This document shows, piece by piece, positions 25,155-33,026 of a DNA stretch of 64,000 bases (positions are counted from its first letter, which is position 1; every line of letters begins with the position of its first letter). The DNA is from Hyphomicrobiales bacterium (GTDB lineage: Bacteria; Pseudomonadota; Alphaproteobacteria; Rhizobiales; Rhizobiaceae): assembly GCA_900471925.1 (NCBI GenBank), contig UCGV01000002.1:1-64000 (forward strand), given 5' to 3'. The position numbers were made by a program, and so were the translations under genes. The notes under the pieces were generated by a model. That model was not told where the DNA came from. It was given only the letters and a program-made list of their open reading frames with translations, and searched no databases.

Positions 25155-26219
25155 TTATACCGAAACCTTTCTGATCCACTGGTCGATGGCGACGGCGGCG
25201 ATGATGAGCACACCGGTCAAAAGGACTTTCCATTGCGGGTCGGCGCCGAGCATGTTGAGGCCCATCGATACGACGCCGACGATCATGGTGCCGAAGAGCG
25301 TACCGAGGATGGAGCCGCGGCCGCCGAAGAGCGAGATGCCGCCGATGACAGTCGCGGTGATGGCCTGCAGGTTATAATCCGTCACCGCCGAAGACGGTGA
25401 AATCGAGCCGTTGCGGCCGATCGAGACCCAGGCCGCGAAGGCGGCGATTACGCCCGATAGCGTATAGACGGCAAGCAAGACTTTCCTGGTCTGGATACCG
25501 GAGAGCTTGGCTGCTTCCGGATCGTCACCGACGGCATAGACGTGCCGGCCCCAGGCGGTGTGATTGAGCACATACCAGAGTAGAACGACGAGCAGCACCA
25601 TGGCGATCACGCCGAGGGTGAGCACCGCGCTGCCGAGCCTGAAGCTTGCGGCGAAGAGATGAAGCAGCGGCGCCTGTTCGTCGACGTCGGTATCGCGGAT
25701 CGTCTCATTGGCGGAATAGATGAAATTCGTCGCCATGACGATGTTCCAGGTACCGAGCGTCACGATAAACGGCGGCAGCTTCATGACGGCGACGAGGAAA
25801 CCGTTCAGCAATCCGCAGAGGCCGCCGACAATGAAGCCGGCAAGGACAGCGATCGGTGTCGGTATGCCCCAGGTGATGGCGACATTGCCCATGATGACGG
25901 CCGAGATGACCATGATGACACCAATCGACAGATCGATGCCGGCGGTCAGGATGACCAGCGTCTGGCCGGCGCCGAGAATGCCGACGATGGCGATCTGCTG
26001 CAGGATCAGCGTCAGCGTATAGGACGAGAAGAAACGTCCGCCGATCGCCAATCCGAAGATCACGATCGACAGTATCAGCACGATCAGCGGCACGGCGGCC
26101 GGTGTCGAGTGCAGAAAATGCTGTGCGCGCTTGATCAGCGAGACACTCTCGTGCTCGAACGAGGCGACGCTCTTGTCGCTTTCGTCGAGGACGCGTTCAA
26201 ATTCCTGTGCTCCGGTCAT
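25155..26219 (-). CDS. frcC: Fructose ABC transporter permease
   Basis: CUT2-type (ribose/fructose class) inner-membrane permease of 354 residues with about nine hydrophobic segments. The signature region LVILTAGIDLSIGVIMVISA and the segment GGISLFGGRGSILGTLFG are typical of RbsC-like permeases. The first 40 residues are a charged cytoplasmic extension. GGAGGAGGA precedes the ATG (MTGAQEFERV). A 175-bp spacer with a strong stem-loop separates it from frcB. Confidence 0.9.
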   Translation of the reverse strand: MTGAQEFERVLDESDKSVASFEHESVSLIKRAQHFLHSTPAAVPLIVLILSIVIFGLAIGGRFFSSYTLTLILQQIAIVGILGAGQTLVILTAGIDLSIGVIMVISAVIMGNVAITWGIPTPIAVLAGFIVGGLCGLLNGFLVAVMKLPPFIVTLGTWNIVMATNFIYSANETIRDTDVDEQAPLLHLFAASFRLGSAVLTLGVIAMVLLVVLLWYVLNHTAWGRHVYAVGDDPEAAKLSGIQTRKVLLAVYTLSGVIAAFAAWVSIGRNGSISPSSAVTDYNLQAITATVIGGISLFGGRGSILGTLFGTMIVGVVSMGLNMLGADPQWKVLLTGVLIIAAVAIDQWIRKVSV

Positions 26220-26340
26220 TGTTCCTCCTCCGCAGCCGCGCGCCGAACTCACGCGAAAGCCGTCGCCGATATTCTTCCCGGTTTTTGTTCAGGGCCGGTC
26301 TTTGTTCAACCGATTGTCGGGCGACGGCATATGGTCCGCC

Positions 26341-26368
26341 CAAAACGGCCGGGGATCAAGCCCCGGCC
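26341..26368 (-). terminator. Intercistronic stem-loop between frcB and frcC
   Basis: Perfect 8-bp stem GGCCGGGG/CCCCGGCC with a 6-nt loop, followed on the minus strand by GTTTTG. It lies about 30 bp after the frcB stop. It is likely a partial terminator or 3'-end stabiliser that favours the binding-protein message. Confidence 0.7.
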
Positions 26369-26394
26369 ACTTCTCGCACTTGTTCAGACAGGGC

Positions 26395-27414
26395 TCAGCC
26401 CCAGCACTTGTCCGTGCCTTCCTTGGTGTCGATCGACTTGACGCCGGAAACCGGCTTGTCGGTGACGAGCGAAACGCCGGTGTCGAAGAAGGACTTGCCT
26501 TCAGTCGGCTTCGGCTTTTCACCCGTGTCGGCGAACTTCTTGATCGCCTCGACGCCGAGCGACGCCATCATCAGCGGGTACTGCTGCGAGGTAGCGCCGA
26601 TCACGCCTTCCTTGACGGACTTCACGCCCGGGCAACCGCCGTCGACCGATACGATCAGCACGTTCTTTTCCATGCCGACGGCCTTCAGCGCCTGATAGGC
26701 ACCGACTGCGGCCGGTTCGTTGATCGTGTGGATGACGTTGATGCCGGGATCCTTCTGGAGAAGGTTTTCCATGGCCTTGCGGCCGCCTTCTTCATTGCCG
26801 TTCGTCACGTCATGACCGACGATGCGCTTGTCGTCCTCGTCGCCGATCTTGTTCGGATCCTTCGGATCGATGCCGAAGCCGATCATGAAGCCCTGGTCGC
26901 GCAGGACGTCGACAGTCGGCTGCGACGGCGTCAGGTCGAGGAAGCCGACCTTGGCATCCTTGGCCTTGTCGCCCATGGTTTCCTTGGCCCACTGGCCGAT
27001 CAGCTTGCCGGCGAGCAGGTTGTCGGTGGCGAAGGTGGCGTCGGCAGAATCGGCGGGCTCAAGCGGCGTGTCGAGGGCGATGACGAGCAGGCCGGCATCG
27101 CGGGCCTTCTTGACCGAGGGCACGATACCCTTGGTGTCGGAAGCGGCGATGAGGATACCCTTGGCGCCATCGGCGATGCAGCTTTCGATCGCCGCAACCT
27201 GGCTTTCGCTGTCACCATCGATCTTGCCGGCATAGGCCTTCAGCGTGACGCCGAGTTCCTTGGCCTTGGCCGTTGCACCTTCCTTCATCTTCACGAAGAA
27301 GGGGTTGGTGTCCGTCTTGGTGATCAGGCACGCGGAAACATCCGCGGCCATGGCCGGAGCGGAAAAGGCGACGCCGAGCGCGAGCGCGCCGAACGCGAGA
27401 ACTGATTTCTTCAT
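26395..27414 (-). CDS. frcB: Fructose ABC transporter substrate-binding protein
   Basis: Periplasmic sugar-binding protein of 339 residues (RbsB/Peripla_BP_4 fold). The signal peptide [19 protein letters not shown] ends near APAMA, before [17 protein letters not shown]. Binding-fold landmarks include [35 protein letters not shown] and VSVDGGCPG. In Sinorhizobium meliloti the homologous system has high affinity for fructose; that substrate is inferred here. GGGAGGAG precedes the ATG. It is the first gene of frcBCAK and is divergent from frcR. Confidence 0.9.
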   Translation of the reverse strand: MKKSVLAFGALALGVAFSAPAMAADVSACLITKTDTNPFFVKMKEGATAKAKELGVTLKAYAGKIDGDSESQVAAIESCIADGAKGILIAASDTKGIVPSVKKARDAGLLVIALDTPLEPADSADATFATDNLLAGKLIGQWAKETMGDKAKDAKVGFLDLTPSQPTVDVLRDQGFMIGFGIDPKDPNKIGDEDDKRIVGHDVTNGNEEGGRKAMENLLQKDPGINVIHTINEPAAVGAYQALKAVGMEKNVLIVSVDGGCPGVKSVKEGVIGATSQQYPLMMASLGVEAIKKFADTGEKPKPTEGKSFFDTGVSLVTDKPVSGVKSIDTKEGTDKCWG

Positions 27415-27533
27415 GAACTCCTCCCAGAGATTGACCGGCCCGCCCCAGGCGGCACCGGAATTCATGCGCGGCAAGACTATGGAATACGACGTCCGCCTCC
27501 TCCCAAAGCCGTCCCGCGCCGTTGACGCCGCTA

Positions 27534-27562
27534 ATTAAGAGCGAAAGGAAATAGCTTGTCAA
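27534..27562 (-). promoter_or_regulatory. Promoter of the frcBCAK operon
   Basis: On the minus strand, -35 TTGACA and -10 CTTAAT are separated by exactly 17 nt, about 120 bp before the frcB start, in the AT-rich gap to frcR. This leaves a leader of about 110 nt. Confidence 0.6.
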
Positions 27563-27601
27563 TAAATAAATCCAATTGAATTATTAATCCGATGTGGCAT
27601 G

Positions 27602-27615
27602 CTAATGCGAATTAG
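27602..27615. promoter_or_regulatory. Possible FrcR operator half-sites
   Basis: CTAAT-GCGA-ATTAG, a short inverted repeat about 40 bp upstream of the frcB -35 and 30 bp before the frcR start. It is the only clear dyad in the frcB/frcR gap, but the arms are just 5 bp. Confidence 0.3.
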
Positions 27616-27646
27616 GGCATAGGCCGTTAATCGGGAGGAGTGGCCA

Positions 27647-28894
27647 ATGTCGTCTCTGGATGGTCCGGCTTCGATGCCGGCCCCACCGCCAATTCTGAAT
27701 CCGTCCGGAGGTGCGAACCAGATCAGGGTGCGCGCCTATAACGAACGGCTGGTGCTGTCGCTGGTGCGCCTCTATGGCGCGCTGTCGAAGGCCGATATCG
27801 CACGCCGCAGCGGGCTCTCTGCCCAGACCGTCTCGGTCATCATGCGGGTGCTGGAGAAGGAAGGGCTGCTTTCGCGCGGCGAGCCCGTTCGCGGCCGCGT
27901 CGGCCAGCCGTCGATCCCGATGCGGCTCAATCCTGACGCCGTCTACTCCTTCGGAGTAAAGATCGGCCGGCGAAGCGCCGACCTCGTGCTGATGGATTTC
28001 GTGGGCAAGATCAGGCTGCAGCTACACCGGACCTATGCCTATCCCCTGCCCGGTGAAATCCTGTCCTTCGTGACGGAAGGGATCAGGGAACTGGAACGCA
28101 AGCTCGATGAGCGGCAGCGCAGCCATATTGCCGGGCTCGGCATCGCCGCCCCATTCGAACTCTGGAACTGGGCCGACGAAGTGGGGGCGCCCGAGGGCGC
28201 AATGGAGGTCTGGCGCGATTTCGACCTGCAGGCAGAAATCGCGGCACAAGTGTCCTACCAGGTCTTCCTGCAGAATGACGCGACCAGCGCCTGCGGCGCG
28301 GAACTCGTCTTCGGTGTCGGCCCCTCCTATCCCGATTTCGTCTATTTCTTCATCGGCTCCTTCATCGGCGGCGGCATCGTACTGAATTCGGCGATCTTTT
28401 CCGGCAAGACGGGAACGGCAGGCGCGATCGGCCCGCTGCCGGTCCGCGGCAAGAACGGCGAAACATTGCAGCTTCTGGAGATCGCCTCGATCTTCGTGCT
28501 GGAGAACATGCTGCGCGAGCGCGGCATCGATCCGCAGCCGCTCTGGTATTCGGCCGACGACTGGGTGGATTTCGGCGAACCGATGGAAGCTTGGATACAG
28601 GATACGGCGAAGGCACTGGCGCAGGCGATCGTGGCGGCCGCCTCGATCATCGACTTCAGCGCCGCCGTCATCGACGGCGGCTTTCCGGACTGGGTGCGCA
28701 GGCGCATCGTTCACGCCACCATCCACGAAGCCGAAAAGCTCGACCTTCAGGGGGTCGTCATGCCCGATATCGTCGAGGGCGCGGTCGGTGCGCAGGCGCG
28801 CGCCATCGGCGGCGCCAGCCTGCCGATCTTCGCGCGTTATCTCACTGACCAGAATGTGCTTTTCAAGGAGATCGATTATGCTGAAAGGGCTTGA
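27647..28894 (+). CDS. frcR: ROK-family transcription regulator of the fructose operon
   Basis: 415-residue repressor-type ROK protein. The winged HTH lies at about 30-85 (SKADIARRSGLSAQTVSVIM, EKEGLLSRGEPVRGRVGQPS). A ROK sugar-kinase-like domain follows with DFVGKIRLQL, FLQNDATSACGAELVFG and GSFIGGGIVLN. The canonical ROK CxCGxxGCxE zinc motif is not evident, so zinc binding is doubtful. GGGAGGAG precedes the ATG. It is divergent from frcB, the expected position for its regulator, and its 3' end overlaps the next gene by 17 nt. Confidence 0.85.
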   Translation: MSSLDGPASMPAPPPILNPSGGANQIRVRAYNERLVLSLVRLYGALSKADIARRSGLSAQTVSVIMRVLEKEGLLSRGEPVRGRVGQPSIPMRLNPDAVYSFGVKIGRRSADLVLMDFVGKIRLQLHRTYAYPLPGEILSFVTEGIRELERKLDERQRSHIAGLGIAAPFELWNWADEVGAPEGAMEVWRDFDLQAEIAAQVSYQVFLQNDATSACGAELVFGVGPSYPDFVYFFIGSFIGGGIVLNSAIFSGKTGTAGAIGPLPVRGKNGETLQLLEIASIFVLENMLRERGIDPQPLWYSADDWVDFGEPMEAWIQDTAKALAQAIVAAASIIDFSAAVIDGGFPDWVRRRIVHATIHEAEKLDLQGVVMPDIVEGAVGAQARAIGGASLPIFARYLTDQNVLFKEIDYAERA

Positions 28895-29354
28895 CCCGCT
28901 CTTGAGCCCCGACCTGCTCGCGACCCTGCGCGGCATGGGCCATGGCGACGAAATCGCCATCGTCGACGGCAATTATCCCGGCATCGAGCACGCGCGGCGG
29001 CTGGTCCGGCTCGACGGGCATCATCTGATCCCGGTTCTCGATGCCGTTCTGAGCGTGCTGCCGATCGACGATTTCGTCGATGCGGCGATCTTCCGCTCGA
29101 CGGTGAAGGCCGAACGCGACACGCTCGATCCCGTTCATGAGGAGATGATCGCCTGCTGTGCGCGGCACGAGCCGGAACGAGAAGTCGTTCCGCTCGTGGG
29201 CCAGGATTTCTATGGCCGGGTGCGTGCGGCCCACGCGATCATCCAGACCAGCGAGCCGCGGCTTTATGCCAATATCATCCTGCGCAAAGGCGTGATCTAT
29301 CCCCCGGCCGCTGACGAACCCGCCAAGGCCGAGGTCGATCCTTTCGTTTACTAA
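28878..29354 (+). CDS. RbsD/FucU-family sugar mutarotase
   Basis: 158-residue member of the RbsD/FucU family, which interconverts pyranose/furanose or alpha/beta anomers of sugars. The family motif GHGDEIAIVDGNYPG carries the catalytic histidine and aspartate; IRTSEPRLYANIILRKGV-type text near the end (QTSEPRLYANIILRKG) fits FucU more than RbsD. AAGGAG lies 7 nt before the ATG. It begins inside the last codons of frcR, so it is translationally coupled and probably delivers the fructose anomer used by the frc system. Confidence 0.85.
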   Translation: MLKGLDPLLSPDLLATLRGMGHGDEIAIVDGNYPGIEHARRLVRLDGHHLIPVLDAVLSVLPIDDFVDAAIFRSTVKAERDTLDPVHEEMIACCARHEPEREVVPLVGQDFYGRVRAAHAIIQTSEPRLYANIILRKGVIYPPAADEPAKAEVDPFVY

Positions 29355-29357
29355 GGA

Positions 29358-30395
29358 TCAGATCTCGCCGGCCGAGGGACCCCAGACATCCGTCAGGGCA
29401 AAGCCGAGGGGATGCGGATCGAAGGGATCAAGGGCAACCTGCGACAGGCCGAAGGTGAAGCCGCGGCCTGATATCGTCGGAATAACGGCCGGTATGCCGG
29501 CCACTTCCGTCACCGCCTGCAGGCCGACTTCGAATTCCGAGCCGATGATCGACTTCGACTTGAAGACGTCGCCGACCTTGGCCTTTCCGCGGGCATGGAG
29601 CGTTGCGAGATTGGCCGAATTGCCGGTGCCGCAGGGTGAGCGATCCGCACGTCCGGGCCACATGGTGGTGCAGGTGCGCACAGTGCCATCCGCCTCGATA
29701 TCGCGGAACATGACATAGGCGACGCCTGAGATCGCCGGAATTTCCGGGTGGACGACAGGCATCTGGCGGTTGACGAGATCCTTCAGCACCATCCCGGCCT
29801 GCACGAGTGCGGCGGCATTGGCTTTCTCGATCGTCAGGCCGATCTGGCCGACATCGACCAGCGCGTAGAAAATGCCGCCATAGCAGACGTCGGCCTTGAT
29901 CTTTCCCCATTGCGGCGTGTCGATCTCGACATCCAGCTCATGGACGAAGGACGGCACCATGGTCAGCTTCACCTTCTCACAGCGACCATCACGGCAGGTG
30001 GCGGTCGCCTTGACGAGACCGGCCGCCGTTTCCAGCGTGACGATGGTTTCCGGCTCCTTCATCTCGACGATACCGGATTCCAGAAGCGCTGTCGTCACGC
30101 AGATGGAGTTGGAGCCGGAGCTTGCATGCGCCTGATCGGGCTGCAGGATGATGAAGGCAGCGTCGGCATCCGGATGCTTCGGCGGCAGGAGCAGGTTGAC
30201 CGAGCCGATCGGCGCGCCGCGCGGCTCGAGGCAAAGAAAACGGCGAAGCTCCTGACCCTTGGGGTCGGTGTTCAGCCAGTGAAGCTGGGCGGCAACCGTC
30301 TCGCCCGGGATCTTCGGTACGCCACCGATCGCGACCTTGCCGATTTCACCCTCGGCGTGGACATCCAGAAGCTGGATCGTACGCTTCCATCTCAT
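29358..30395 (-). CDS. Proline racemase-family protein, probable 4-hydroxyproline 2-epimerase
   Basis: 345-residue member of the proline racemase superfamily (racemase, 4-hydroxyproline epimerase, or 3-hydroxyproline dehydratase). The second catalytic cysteine is present in DRSPCGTGNSA, but the first motif, usually MCGH, reads SSGS (residues 92-95), so a serine replaces the first cysteine. It lies 32 bp downstream of a D-amino-acid dehydrogenase gene on the same strand; in hydroxyproline catabolism an epimerase makes cis-4-hydroxy-D-proline, which such a dehydrogenase oxidises. The pairing favours epimerase, but a racemase or dehydratase remains possible. Confidence 0.78.
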   Translation of the reverse strand: MRWKRTIQLLDVHAEGEIGKVAIGGVPKIPGETVAAQLHWLNTDPKGQELRRFLCLEPRGAPIGSVNLLLPPKHPDADAAFIILQPDQAHASSGSNSICVTTALLESGIVEMKEPETIVTLETAAGLVKATATCRDGRCEKVKLTMVPSFVHELDVEIDTPQWGKIKADVCYGGIFYALVDVGQIGLTIEKANAAALVQAGMVLKDLVNRQMPVVHPEIPAISGVAYVMFRDIEADGTVRTCTTMWPGRADRSPCGTGNSANLATLHARGKAKVGDVFKSKSIIGSEFEVGLQAVTEVAGIPAVIPTISGRGFTFGLSQVALDPFDPHPLGFALTDVWGPSAGEI

Positions 30396-30427
30396 CTTTC
30401 AAACTCCAAAATCGGATCCAACGGATC

Positions 30428-31678
30428 CTAATATCTGTCGATGCGGAATGGCTTGATATCTACGGGCGTTTTGTTGCCCGACACCATATCCGCGATCAGC
30501 CGTGCTGTCGTTGCCGAATAGGTCAGGCCGAGATGGCCGTGACCGGTGGCGTAGAAGACGCCAGGCATTTTCGACGAGGGCGAAATGATGGGGATCGTAT
30601 CCGGCAGCGCCGGGCGGTGGCCCATCCATTCGCTGGTGTCCTGAACCTTGAGATCGGGCAGGATGCGCTGGGCATGGCGCACGAGCACGCGGGGCCGGCG
30701 GAAATCGGGAGCGGCTGTCAGGCCGGCCAGCTCGACATTGCCGCCGACACGGATGCCACCCGCCGTCGGCGTGACCATGAAGGCGCGATGCGGCCAGATG
30801 ACCGAATAGCGCATGGAAATGCCGGGCTGCATGATCTGCGTGTGATAGCCGCGCTCGGTTTCGAGCGGGATCGGCTCGCCGAGGCTTTCTGCGAGAAAGC
30901 GCGTGTGGACGCCTGCCGCCAGGATAACCTTGTCGGCCTCGATGCGGCTGCCATTGTCGAGAAGAACAACGCTCTTGCCGTCGGCCTTGCGCTCAACGCC
31001 CTTTGCCTGGCCGGAGAGGAAGGCGGCGCCGGCTGCCTTGGCGGCGTCGGCCAGCTTGACCACGAGCTTATAGGGATCGCGGATCGATTTGTTGTCAGGC
31101 ATCAGCACGGCCTTGGCGACTTTCGGCGACAGGGTCGGCTCGTAATACTGGATCGCACCGTTGCTCAGCACCTCGAAATCCTGACCGTAGCGCCGCATCA
31201 ATTCGAGATGGCCGCGATCGGCATCGAATTCGGCCTCGGTCTCGTAGATCGCCAGGCACCCTTCGTCGGTCATCAATTCGGGCGCGCCGATGGCATCGAG
31301 CATCGTCCTGAAATCGCCGAGCGCGATCTTGGAGAGGCTCATGCCCGCATCCTCGATCTCCCTCAGGCGCGCGGGACGGCCGGCGGCGAGGAAACGCAGG
31401 AACCAGGGCAGAATCTTCGGCGCATAGGAGGGCCGCAGCCAGACGGGGCCTTCCGGATCGATCAGCCAGCGCGGAAGCTTCTTCCAAGTCGAGGGACCGG
31501 AGCCGGCGGCAAAGTCAAGCGCGATGCTCGCCATATTGCCATAGGAGGTTCCCCTGCCCGGATCACCCTTGTCGATCAGCGTCACCTGATAGCCGCGCCG
31601 CTGCAATTCGAAAGCGATCGATGCACCGATCACACCGGCGCCGACAACGGCCACCGTCTTATTGGTTTCATTCGCCAT
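30428..31678 (-). CDS. FAD-dependent D-amino-acid dehydrogenase (DadA family)
   Basis: 416-residue DAO-fold flavoprotein. The N-terminal dinucleotide motif is VAVVGAGVIGASIA, followed by DKGDPGRGTSYGNMA, the DadA-type flavin region; GVHTRFLAESLG and GHGHLGLTYSATT are C-terminal family blocks. Its likely substrate, from the adjacent epimerase gene, is cis-4-hydroxy-D-proline or D-proline. I start at the ATG opening MANETNKTVAVVG; an in-frame extension upstream lacks family character. It is the first gene of a two-gene operon. Confidence 0.85.
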   Translation of the reverse strand: MANETNKTVAVVGAGVIGASIAFELQRRGYQVTLIDKGDPGRGTSYGNMASIALDFAAGSGPSTWKKLPRWLIDPEGPVWLRPSYAPKILPWFLRFLAAGRPARLREIEDAGMSLSKIALGDFRTMLDAIGAPELMTDEGCLAIYETEAEFDADRGHLELMRRYGQDFEVLSNGAIQYYEPTLSPKVAKAVLMPDNKSIRDPYKLVVKLADAAKAAGAAFLSGQAKGVERKADGKSVVLLDNGSRIEADKVILAAGVHTRFLAESLGEPIPLETERGYHTQIMQPGISMRYSVIWPHRAFMVTPTAGGIRVGGNVELAGLTAAPDFRRPRVLVRHAQRILPDLKVQDTSEWMGHRPALPDTIPIISPSSKMPGVFYATGHGHLGLTYSATTARLIADMVSGNKTPVDIKPFRIDRY

Positions 31679-31832
31679 GTCTTGTCCACCACACGGCAGA
31701 GTCAATCGCCGTTGACACTGTGATATATCACAACAGGGCAAATGCCTATGGTTTTTTATGATCGCTCGCCGGTCGAACGAGGACCGACTACGCCGAGCCA
31801 GCGTGACGATGATTTCTCTTGGAGATGGTGGA

Positions 31833-31955
31833 AAAGAAAAGAGCCCGGCGCGGGAGGAGGTGCACCGGGCTCTTGATCCTGACTGACAACTGGGAGGAGG
31901 AGTGTTGTCAGTCCGATGAAAGGGAGCGCTGGGAGGAGGAGTGCGCTGCCTTCGT
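31833..31955 (-). ncRNA. Trans-acting small RNA with three anti-Shine-Dalgarno loops, alpha-r14 (NfeR1-like) family
   Basis: About 123 nt on the minus strand, in a 411-bp gap without a gene. Hairpin 1 has stem AGCGC/GCGCT, hairpin 2 stem GACTGACAAC/GTTGTCAGTC, hairpin 3 stem AAGAGCCCGG/CCGGGCTCTT followed by TTTTCTTTT. Loops 1 and 2 are both ACTCCTCCTCCCA; loop 3 contains CACCTCCTCCCG. All three therefore show CCTCCTCCC, the complement of a strong Shine-Dalgarno. Hairpin 3 doubles as a Rho-independent terminator. This architecture is that of the rhizobial alpha-r14 family, whose S. meliloti member NfeR1 regulates transport mRNAs. Ends are estimated from the -10 and the T-run. Confidence 0.85.
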
Positions 31956-31960
31956 GATTA

Positions 31961-32029
31961 TTAATACCCAATTCATTTGATGGAGAATAGCGAAAATACC
32001 GCAATGCAGCAATGCATTGGATGCAATGC
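31961..32029 (-). promoter_or_regulatory. Promoter and upstream repeats of the small RNA
   Basis: On the minus strand a -10-like TATTAA lies 6-7 nt before the estimated RNA start; no good -35 is visible. Further upstream, the plus strand carries three direct copies of GCAATGC (32001, 32009, 32023) and the palindrome CAATGCATTG (32010-32019). The spacing suits activator binding. Confidence 0.5.
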
Positions 32030-32089
32030 TTGCCTCGCTGACGTCACAGGTGCGCCTCATTTTGCAGCATCTTTGATCAGTTGGTCAAT

Positions 32090-32920
32090 TTACTGGGCAA
32101 AATGCGCGCGCATGAATTCGACATAGGCCTGGTCCTCCATGTCGTGACGCGCCTTCACGAATCCCCGCGCGTCGTCACCGACAAGGTAGCGCAGCTGATC
32201 CTTGCCATCGGTTGCCGCCTCATAGATCACCGCGGCGACATCTGACGATGTCATCATCTTTGCGGCGATCATTGCCGCAAAGGCCCGCTGGGCGCCCTGC
32301 AGGAACTCATTATAATCCGGCAGGCCCGAGGGATCGATGGCAAAATCGGCGCCAGCACGATCCCGGAAATTGGTCTCGGCCACGCCGCCGTGCGGGATGA
32401 CCGACTTCACGCCGATGCCAAGCGCCAGAAGCTCGTAGGACAAAGCCTCTGTGAAGCCCTCCAGTGCGAATTTGGAGGCGCAGTAAATCGACAGGGTCGG
32501 CAGCGTGAAGAGCCCGGCACCAGAGCTGACATTGATGATGAGACCGGCCTTGTTCGCCCGGAAATGCGGCAGGATCGCCCGCGTCACATCCATGACGCCG
32601 AAGACGTTGACATCGAACTGCTGCTGGATCTTTTCGCGTGAGGTGGCCTCGAAGATGCCGTTCTGGCCGTAGCCGGCATTGTTGACGAGCAGATCGATGC
32701 GCCCGAACCTTTCGATGCCCGCCTCGATCGCCGCATCGATGCTGTCGCGGTCCTGGACATCGAGCCTGACGAGGAGGAGATCGGAAAGCTCGGCCAGTTC
32801 CGTTTCCTTTTCTGGGCTGCGCATGGTGGCGATGACGTTCCAGCCATTGGCATGGAAGAGCCTGGATGCGGCCTTGCCGATGCCGGAGGATGCGCCGGTG
32901 ATGAGAACTGTCTTTTTCAT
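32090..32920 (-). CDS. Short-chain dehydrogenase/reductase
   Basis: Classical SDR of 276 residues. The cofactor motif is TGASSGIGKAA, followed by NNAGYG and the catalytic YCASK preceded by VSSGAG. GVKSVIPHGGVAET-type text follows the active site. The substrate is unknown. It is divergent from a LysR gene 106 bp away, the normal arrangement for a regulator and its target. A very similar pair lies 2.8 kb downstream (SDR divergent from LysR), suggesting duplication of the module. Confidence 0.85.
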   Translation of the reverse strand: MKKTVLITGASSGIGKAASRLFHANGWNVIATMRSPEKETELAELSDLLLVRLDVQDRDSIDAAIEAGIERFGRIDLLVNNAGYGQNGIFEATSREKIQQQFDVNVFGVMDVTRAILPHFRANKAGLIINVSSGAGLFTLPTLSIYCASKFALEGFTEALSYELLALGIGVKSVIPHGGVAETNFRDRAGADFAIDPSGLPDYNEFLQGAQRAFAAMIAAKMMTSSDVAAVIYEAATDGKDQLRYLVGDDARGFVKARHDMEDQAYVEFMRAHFAQ

Positions 32921-33026
32921 GATGTGCCTCGCAGGGTTTGATTTTGGTCCCGAAGGCTAGATAGTTGCAGTCCATTGTCCTTATAATCCGCACATTCACG
33001 GATGACCTATTGCAGGATTTAGGACA

